In this document: in pieces, positions 57,456-64,000 of the stretch | Position numbering within the stretch: position 1 is the stretch's first letter | Layout: each line of letters starts with the position of its first letter | Source: Aquilaria yunnanensis | Taxonomy: Eukaryota; Streptophyta; Magnoliopsida; Malvales; Thymelaeaceae | Direction of reading: 5' to 3' | Assembly (NCBI GenBank): GCA_039654915.1 | Contig: CM077600.1 | Span: forward strand, 75,773,992 to 75,837,991 | DNA: 64,000 bases | Position numbers and translations under genes: made by a program | The notes under the pieces: model-generated | What the model was told of the DNA's origin: nothing | Seen by the model: only the letters and a program-made list of their open reading frames with translations | Database searches by the model: none

Positions 57456-57753
57456 TGTGCGAAATGAACGTGGGCTTTGCTAATTCTCTGATGGTAGAAC
57501 TTTGGGCACCTTGCCTTTCGCTTTAGCTTTCCTCTTCAAATTGAGATAGATTCAAAACTAGCTATTTAGCTTCTGGATCCATCTCAAAACCCATTCCATT
57601 GACCTGATCTAACCTATTTTGAAATGTAGGTTGCTTAATGAACAAGGACATTTACTGCCGATCAAACACATTTTCAGAGTAAGGAATACAGTGGTACATC
57701 TACTTGTTAATCATGGAACTTTTCTACAGCAGGAGGGAACACTGGCTTTCTAG
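57456..57753 (+). pseudogene. Decayed RNase H domain (LINE / RVT_3 type)
   Basis: Three consecutive frames give the parts of one RNase H domain in the right order: VGFANSLMVELWA (from about 57467), LQIEIDSKLAI (from 57534), and IKHIFRVRNTVVHLL (from about 57658). These fit the plant RVT_3 pattern G.TNS..AELWAL, I.IE.DSK.AI, I.HV.RE.N..AD.LA. One-base shifts and stops separate them. It is probably the tail of an L1-type non-LTR element or a copy of an RNase H-like gene; nothing recognisable lies upstream. Confidence 0.6.
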
Positions 57754-59302
57754 AAAACGCTGTAACCCTCCCTAGAGTGCTATCTTTGTTCCGTACTTTT
57801 TCACCTAATGCATTCTTATTTACCAAAAAAATGGCACACAAATGAATCTTTGTTAAAATGAAACCCAAGAAAAGGTCATTATTTGTCGTGAAGCTTTAGT
57901 TACCTTTCTATTTAAGTTCTAAAATGTTTCACTTTTCCAAATAATTCCAAAAAGCTTTACAATTGTATAAATAGTTAGTCCTAAAAATTTTTCTTCTTTT
58001 CTAAATGAGTTCTAAAATTTTGCAATCATGTGAACAATTAATCCTATAACTAATCATTTTTTTTGGAAACAACTTTTTGTTGAATTACAATTTAAACTAT
58101 TTGGTAACTATGTCCCAATAAATATAAACTGAACAATAATTTTTTAAAAGGTAATGGACTATTTAAACCAATTTTTCCTATTTATAAAACGTATTCCCAT
58201 TTAGTAATTGTCTTTCAATAATTATATGCCTAACTATTAACATTCAAAAAAATAATTAAAACTGATTTAAAAAATTTAAAAATTTTAGGATTCACGACTA
58301 ATTTTACAGTAAAAAATCACATTTCCCCAAAGAAACCCAGCAATCCCTTAGTTATTGTCCGACTTAGTCACTAGTCGCATGATTTGCCGGATCCTACTCG
58401 TATCGAAAAACCTTGGTCAGAATTCGATCAAAGTTTTGTTACATGTGAGCCACTTTCTTTGAAACTACTGTTATAATGTTAGCTGGTGGGACTGGGACCT
58501 ACCTTATTTGTCAATTTCATGCGAAAACAGACCAGCATGCGGCAAAAAGTTAATCAACTTGTGTTGATTTCCACAAGCTAGTGTTTCGAGAAAAAAAAGG
58601 AAAAGAAATGAAGAGGAATCTTGGTGACTAGCAACTAGCAAGAAGCCTAGAACCTGTCAACTTCTTGCCTTAAATTTATTGTTGTTACAACAACAGTCCC
58701 ATGTGCATGTGCACAGCGCGCGTGAAAAGCATGGTCACCCGAAGCTCTATGATTTCGCATGCGCCTGAAAGAGCATTTAGGAAAACACTACTAATTGGCC
58801 TTTACTTTGTTACAGGTCTATCACCAAAGATACAAAGTTTTATACCAATATATTTACATCGGAAAAAATATTAAAAAAGTTAAAAACTTAAAATTAAGTC
58901 ATAATCAATTTGAAACTTTAAAAAGTTATTCATAATCAATTTGTTATGGAATTTAAGTAAAAAATCTGGTTCTTGATTATAACTCATGAAAGTTTGAGAG
59001 CCTAAAGTGTAAAAATTAAAAGTTTAGAGCATTTTTTGTGTTTATTATAATACAGTGATGAAAATGCTTGATTTCAAAATTTGAGAACCAAGATATATCA
59101 TCATATACAAATAAAGTATCTATTATGCAATTTTACCTTTTGGAAAAATGAGCCAAGCCCAAAACAGCATAACAGCTACTGTTCATAGCATAGTTATTAA
59201 AAATGCGTTTTAAGTTGTAAAAACGTATGTTTTTATAGCTCTAAAGATGAAAACCGTGTTGAAACTCAGTAGAAACGGAAGATAAGTAGAAACGTGTAGA
59301 AA
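57754..59302. other. AT-rich sequence without recognisable features
   Basis: No coding frame, LTR, RNA gene or clear repeat is seen. There are AT-rich stretches around 57930-58310 and 58860-58950. Confidence 0.5.
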
Positions 59303-59508
59303 TGCGATTCTAGTCGTAGAAACATAGAAATGTTTAGACTTTAAAACTCTACCTTATTGAGTTATTTGGGTTCAAAAATGAATAAAGCTTTTCTAGTCGT
59401 AGAAACGCGATTCTAGTTGTAGAAACATAGAAACGTTTAGACTTTAAGACTATACCTTGTTGAGTTATTTGGGTTAAAAAATGAATAGAGTTAAAAATCT
59501 TCCACTTT
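59303..59508. repeat. Tandem duplication, unit about 103 bp
   Basis: The block starting GCGATTCTAGTCGTAG at 59304 recurs at 59407 (GCGATTCTAGTTGTAG). Both units go through GTTTAGACTTTAA and TTGAGTTATTTGGGTT. Two diverged units; the short motif GTAGAAAC recurs more often on the left. Confidence 0.85.
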
Positions 59509-60477
59509 TTTTTGCCCATCTTCCACATTTTTTGACCTAAGGTGGTTGACCCAAGTTGCCAAACTCAAAAAAATAAAAGAACTCTCTCAATCTCTTTTAT
59601 CACATTAGCTCTCTCTCACGTACAATGACCCATCTAGCTATTCTCTTTTGTTTTTTTTTGCTTGGTTCTTCATCTATTGTACTTACTTATTATGTTATGC
59701 CCTTCATCTTCCATATCTCTTCTCAATCTCACCAACACCAAGCAATGGCCATGTATGGATGCTTGATTGTGAAACTTGGTTTCTTTATTTGTATGTTCAT
59801 GCATGAGTGACAAAATGACTCTTTGTTTATGGTATTGTTGGAGTTTTAATAAGCAGTAATATGTGAAATATGAATTTCTTAACATATTTAAATAGTTATA
59901 ATTTTTTTTATATTTTTTCTCCAAGTATTTTTTATCTTTTTGGTAGAATTTTATGACTTTACAACTTTTTATGACTTTACGACTCTAGAAATCTAAAACA
60001 ACTCTAGGTAGAAACCTGAATTTAATAACCTTGGTTCATAGTATAGTCTTGCTTTCACTCCTTAGCGAATTAGTTAATATAATTAGGTGATTGGTTTAAA
60101 AGTTTACAAAATCTTTTCGCACTCGGTAACAAGTAGAACACTTGGTGCACATTTTAAATTTTGGTAAGTCAAACTCACAAATTTATGTCCAATTAATATC
60201 TATTATATTGTTTAGTACTAAAAAATATTATAAAAATATTTATTTAGGTAGTGGGAGAAAATTTCTCCTTTTTTTCCTTTTCAAAATTTTTTGATAAAAG
60301 TTTGTGCATATAACTTGTGTGTTAAGAATATGTAAAACTTTTGGAGCCAATATTTTGAGTTTAAATAATGCACTTTGTTTTCTATTTTTATTGATTTTTT
60401 TTTAGAACTAGTGTTATTTGAAAATTGTTACCATATTCATCCAATAATCATTTGAATAAATTTTTTTTAGAAATTAA
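59509..60477. other. AT-rich sequence without recognisable features
   Basis: Small open frames near 59625 (61 codons, hydrophobic) and opposite it have no supporting homology or codon pattern I can recognise. No other feature is seen. Confidence 0.5.
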
Positions 60478-60610
60478 TTATTCCCTCCATCCCATGTAGT
60501 TTGACACATTTGAGTTTAACACTGAGATTGACATATGAAAAATTTTGTTATTCTCTCAATCACAAAAAGGATGAAGCGTATTTCTTTTTTGGTCATAAAA
60601 AAAAAAATGA
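60478..60610. mobile_element. Possible MITE termini (Stowaway/Tourist-like)
   Basis: TTATTCCCTCCATCCCATGT at about 60478 resembles the CTCCCTCCGTCCCA end of common plant MITEs. A second, weaker TTCTCTCAATCACAAAAA lies at about 60550. No matching inverted end or target duplication was found, so the element is at best a fragment. Confidence 0.35.
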
Positions 60611-60747
60611 AATGTTTCCATTTTTGAAAATTTTTTAATATACAATTTATCTTGCTACCATTTAAACTCTCACAATACAAAACTTAAGAAGGAATTTTTT
60701 TTTTTTTTGGAAAATGGGAGGGTGACAGTGTAATAAGATGACGAACG

Positions 60748-60825
60748 CATCCTATGCTTTCGTTGCTACGGGTCCCATGTGGGGTCCACAGCAACAGACG
60801 CACAGGATGTTATAGCCCTCCTAAT
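60748..60825. other. Imperfect 29-bp inverted repeat followed by CTAAT
   Basis: Arms 60748-60776 and 60781-60809 pair with about 22 of 29 matches around ATGT. CTAAT follows 11 bp after the hairpin (60821-60825), as at a Helitron 3' end. The hairpin is longer than usual and no 5' end was found. Confidence 0.35.
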
Positions 60826-61554
60826 AGAATGCTAAGTGAGCTAGGTAAATTCATAAATCCCTTGTTTAAATGCCTTAGTTAAGGGTGGATTAGCAAGATC
60901 AAGTAAGTTATTAAAGGTTTAGTAGGTTCTGAGTGGTTTATGGCACTAACTTTTGCCCGGGAACAAAATGGTTAGTTTGTACCTTGGAGGGTCGGGACAA
61001 GTCCTAGGAGTAAAAATTATGTTTTTAAATCCCAAAGCCCAAGTTAGAAAAGTTTGCCAAAGTTTTTAATTACCTGGCTACTATTTGGTGAAGAGGTATT
61101 TTTGCAACTTTTAAAAAAGTTTGGCGGAAGAGGGAGATTTTGTGTTTAAAACACATTTTGGGGCCAAATTTCTAGTACTATTCACCCCATTTGGAGCCCA
61201 ATTTCGCAGCCCTCTCTTTCCCTCTCAATTCCTTGCCAAATCTTCATCCAATCCATGATTTGTTGAAGGAATTCGAAGGCTTTCTTGGTACCCATAAGGA
61301 GGATGGCTTGTTTTATGCTTATTTTGTTGTTTTCAAGCTTGTTGGGGCGATTTTGTGCTTCGGCTGCCTTTTATGCGTGAGGTATGGGTTCAATTCATGA
61401 TTTTACTTGTTTCTTGAGTTCATTTAAGCTTGGGTTTTGTTGGGTTTGTGCTAATTTAGTGCCATGAACCTTGTATTGCCTTAGAACCTAGGAAAATCCT
61501 TAGTGGAGCCTTGGAATTGGAAATTCTTGGCTTGTGGTGCTTGATGCTTGCTAG
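60826..61554. other. Unclassified sequence left of the copia solo LTR
   Basis: No gene is recognised. A 69-codon frame at 61191 (MEPNFAALSFPLNSLPNL) has no visible homology. The style of the sequence, with a long untranslated run and a pyrimidine-rich CCCTCTCTTTCCCTCTC, resembles LTR R-U5 regions. Together with 62973-64000 it may be an old LTR element, but no terminal repeat pair lies in the window. Confidence 0.3.
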
Positions 61555-62972
61555 TGTTAGTATTGTGCCCAAAAAAGCCAATCATGAGATGATTGTATTT
61601 TTTGCACATTGAATCATGATATTTTATTGAGGCATTAATCCAGCAATTTTGTTTGTTGTTTTGTTTCTGCGTAACGTAATAAACATAATTGTAACCCTAG
61701 AATAATGATATTCTTAAACGTCCCTAGTCTAGTATTATTGTGGAGCGGGTTGCAATAATACATAATGACTAGCATATGTGGAGACTAATATGAGATATAT
61801 AGTCTACATATGGGTACAAGTTGGAGAACTTGTGTACTGGACCGACCCACCATGAGAACACTTCATGGATCGTTATATGAGTGTCATAAGTGATTCTCAT
61901 AGTGATCATGGTATATGTAGTCCTTCGACCTAAGATCATCAAGGTTCCCTACATGTGAGTCACATACTTTGATACTTTCCTTTGTTGCTCGTAACTGAGT
62001 GAACTTGAAGGAGGTCATTGGGTATGTCACATATCATGCGGAGGGATTTGTATGATCAAGATGAGATTTGTCCCTCCTATGTAACGGGAGTGATATCTTT
62101 GGGCCCCTTGATAGAGTGAGACTTAGAAAATGCATGGCCATGCTCCGATGAGTTGATATATGATATCAATGTCGTCAGTTTAAGTTGGTCTACTCGGTAA
62201 TCAAGAAACCAAAGATTGGGCTATACGAGAGTGACACATTTCATGTCTCGTGCTTAGTCTTGATATCTTGGACAAAGGGACAATGGCATATATCGGTGAT
62301 GATCATAAAGGTTTAGTCGATTCACCGACAATCTTGTCACTTGGGTAGCAATGATGTGTTGCTAGACACCGCTCATTGCTTATGATCATAAATGTGATTT
62401 ATGATCATTGCCAACATAGCAAGAGCCTATTGGGTTGCACACCTAGAGCTATTTGGATCATTAGAGTGCATGGGCTAATTATTTGGGTTATGGTTTCACT
62501 TTAATTTCGTATTAATAATGGGCCAAGGAGTTGAGCCATTATTAAGCCCGAAATTAAATCCTAATTGGATTAGGGCTTTGAAACCCATTAGACCTGGAAG
62601 TTGAGTCTCACTATAAATACAACTTTTAAGTGAGAAATTCGCAGGTCTCCTTGCCCTAGCCTCCCAAAAGGACAGCCGCACTCTTCTCTTGCAATTCCTT
62701 GGAGGACGCAAGCTAGCACTGCGAGCGCAAAAGAAACGCATCTGCCGGGACGTAGTGGAAGCGTGGTGATCCCGAGAGGCTCGTGTGGATACCATAAAGA
62801 GCCTGAACACGTCAACTGTTCAGGTTTTGTGATTCGACTCTACAGTTGAGTGAGAGATCTCAACCGAAAATTAGGTATGAAATTTTCGAACACCCGGTTT
62901 ACCCCGTTTCACTTGGATCCTGGAGGGTTTCGGTTAAATTCCGCTGCGCTGTTTGGCTCCCGAAACCCAACA
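61555..62972 (+). mobile_element. Copia solo LTR (plus orientation)
   Basis: 1418 bp from TGTTAGTATTGTGCCC to AACCCAACA with a perfect gctag duplication (61550-61554, 62973-62977). The TATA box CTATAAATA is at 62611-62619. The perfect 12-bp-arm palindrome is at 62382-62408. It is the cleanest copy of the copia LTR in the window and was used here as the reference. Confidence 0.95.
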
Positions 62973-64000
62973 GCTAGTTCTTATGTAATTGAGGTAAGGG
63001 ATTTATGATTCATGTGTATTTAATGCCATTCATAGCTTACTAGTGGTAGAATTCAAGTAGTTTTGTGAATGGTATTGGTTAGTGGATGGTGATGAACATG
63101 TTGGACTAGTGATGTTTTAATGACTTGTGTGATGTTTATGGACACCATAGGATTGGTTTGAATGATGCATTGTGGCCTAGCGCATGTGTACATGCAGGTT
63201 TGAGGTAAGTGGAGGCGTTCCTATAGCCTTTGGGAGGCATGGGAAGCCCCCAAAGTTCCTTAGGAACGTAAAAGGAAGGTTCAGGCCTCGAGGGCCTGGT
63301 GCCTAGGCTCCAGGTGGCACTGCAGCGCCCAGGACCCCATTTGGAGTTCGAAGAGAAATGGCTTTTGGCACCTCAGCGCCGGTTCTGGCACCTAGGCCCC
63401 AGCACTCGACAGCATTGACATGATATAGTATTTTCGCCATAACTTTTCACTCAAGTGTCCGATTGAGGTGATTTAAGTTTCCACGCGAAGCTAAGAGAGA
63501 GTACTATCATTACAGGCCTTCCCTAAGCTTGAATGTGCCTAGGTTTTTCTTTATTTTTTTAAAAATGAGGGTATTTTTGGCCACATTAGAGCACCATTGG
63601 TCAGGTGAAGGGTTTAGTACCATTGGGAGCCTAGTTAGACCTTTGGGTTTGAGATCCTGATGTGGAAACCTTAGCGCACCTAGGTGAGTTCCAAAGAACC
63701 TAAGGAATGAATCCAACCATGGTCATTGCCACTCCACTAGGGTGAACCAAGTAATGGTGGATAAATATGTGCCTTGAGTGAAGGTTTAGTGCACTTGTGG
63801 CCTAAGCAAGGTTACTTGAGGTACAAGTGAAAGCCTAGCACACTCTTGGTAAGGTTTTAAGGTGGAAGCTTAGTATACAAGTAACTTAGGTAAGTCTAAG
63901 GACTTGAGGTACTATGTGGAGGCTTAGTATACCTAGTGAGTTCTTTAGAACTCAAGCAAGGTGCATCCACCATGTTCACCTGCACAACAATCAAGGGAAG
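62973..64000. other. Unclassified sequence to window end
   Basis: Continues the sequence interrupted by the solo LTR. A GC-rich block at 63260-63410 repeats the words GGCACCT, CAGCGCC and CCTAGGC. From 63608 on there is a degenerate repeat around GGAAGCTTAGTATACCTA. No gene or terminal repeat is recognised; an LTR or leader of an unidentified retroelement is possible. Confidence 0.35.

Noticed and set aside
59625..59924. Overlapping 61- and 84-codon frames on opposite strands
   Set aside because: AT-rich sequence, no homology, no promoter or codon signal.
61191..61400. 69-codon frame MEPNFAALSF... with a hydrophobic end
   Set aside because: No homology or conserved motif is recognised, and the surroundings look like LTR-type untranslated sequence.
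1..64000. CRISPR arrays, rRNA, tRNA genes, bacterial operons
   Set aside because: None seen. The tRNA-like matches are primer binding sites of 12 bases, and all direct repeats are LTRs or short tandem repeats.

Overview
The window is repeat-dense, intergenic plant chromosomal DNA. The evidence is chromodomain Ty3/gypsy elements of Tekay/Del type, Tat-lineage Ty3/gypsy elements with two RNase H domains and antisense extra genes, and Ty1/copia elements with 1.4 kb LTRs of Angela-like layout. I see no host protein-coding gene, rRNA, tRNA or CRISPR array. A flowering plant with a large genome is likely; the species cannot be named from this sequence.

Almost everything from 1 to 57234 is one nest of retrotransposons. 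The oldest visible layer is a + strand copia element (CopA), which starts left of the window and ends at 57234. Into it went, left to right: TekA (chromovirus, left of window to 9782) in its 5' LTR; Tat1 (10020-27333) in the same LTR; TekB (chromovirus, 28232-48190) in its leader; and Tat3 (50653-53288) in its gag-pol. These carry younger insertions. TekA holds a Tat solo LTR (6343-7072). Tat1 holds two copia solo LTRs (10681-12096, 12665-14074) and Tat2 (20060-23821). TekB holds a minus-strand copia element, CopB (35860-45217), which itself holds a Tat solo LTR (37894-38956). Nearly every junction can be set to the base from 5-bp target duplications and TG...CA ends.

From 57235 onward the nest ends. 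There is AT-rich sequence with a decayed RNase H domain (about 57456-57753), a 103-bp tandem duplication, weak MITE-like and Helitron-like signals, one more copia solo LTR (61555-62972), and unclassified sequence to the end.

No element can make its own full protein set: gag and pol are broken by stop codons, frameshifts and insertions. CopB and TekB are best preserved. The most interesting biology is in the Tat elements. Each of the three carries an antisense gene between pol and the 3' LTR, with its own TATA box, a G-box about 110-130 bp upstream, and a spliceosomal intron (68 bp in the two copies where both ends survive). Tat1 seems to start Gag at an ATG inside the LTR. Tat3 is bounded on both sides by U5 ends: an inverted R-U5 copy at one end and a normal LTR at the other, inside a perfect 5-bp target duplication. 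This suggests integration of a template-switched cDNA.
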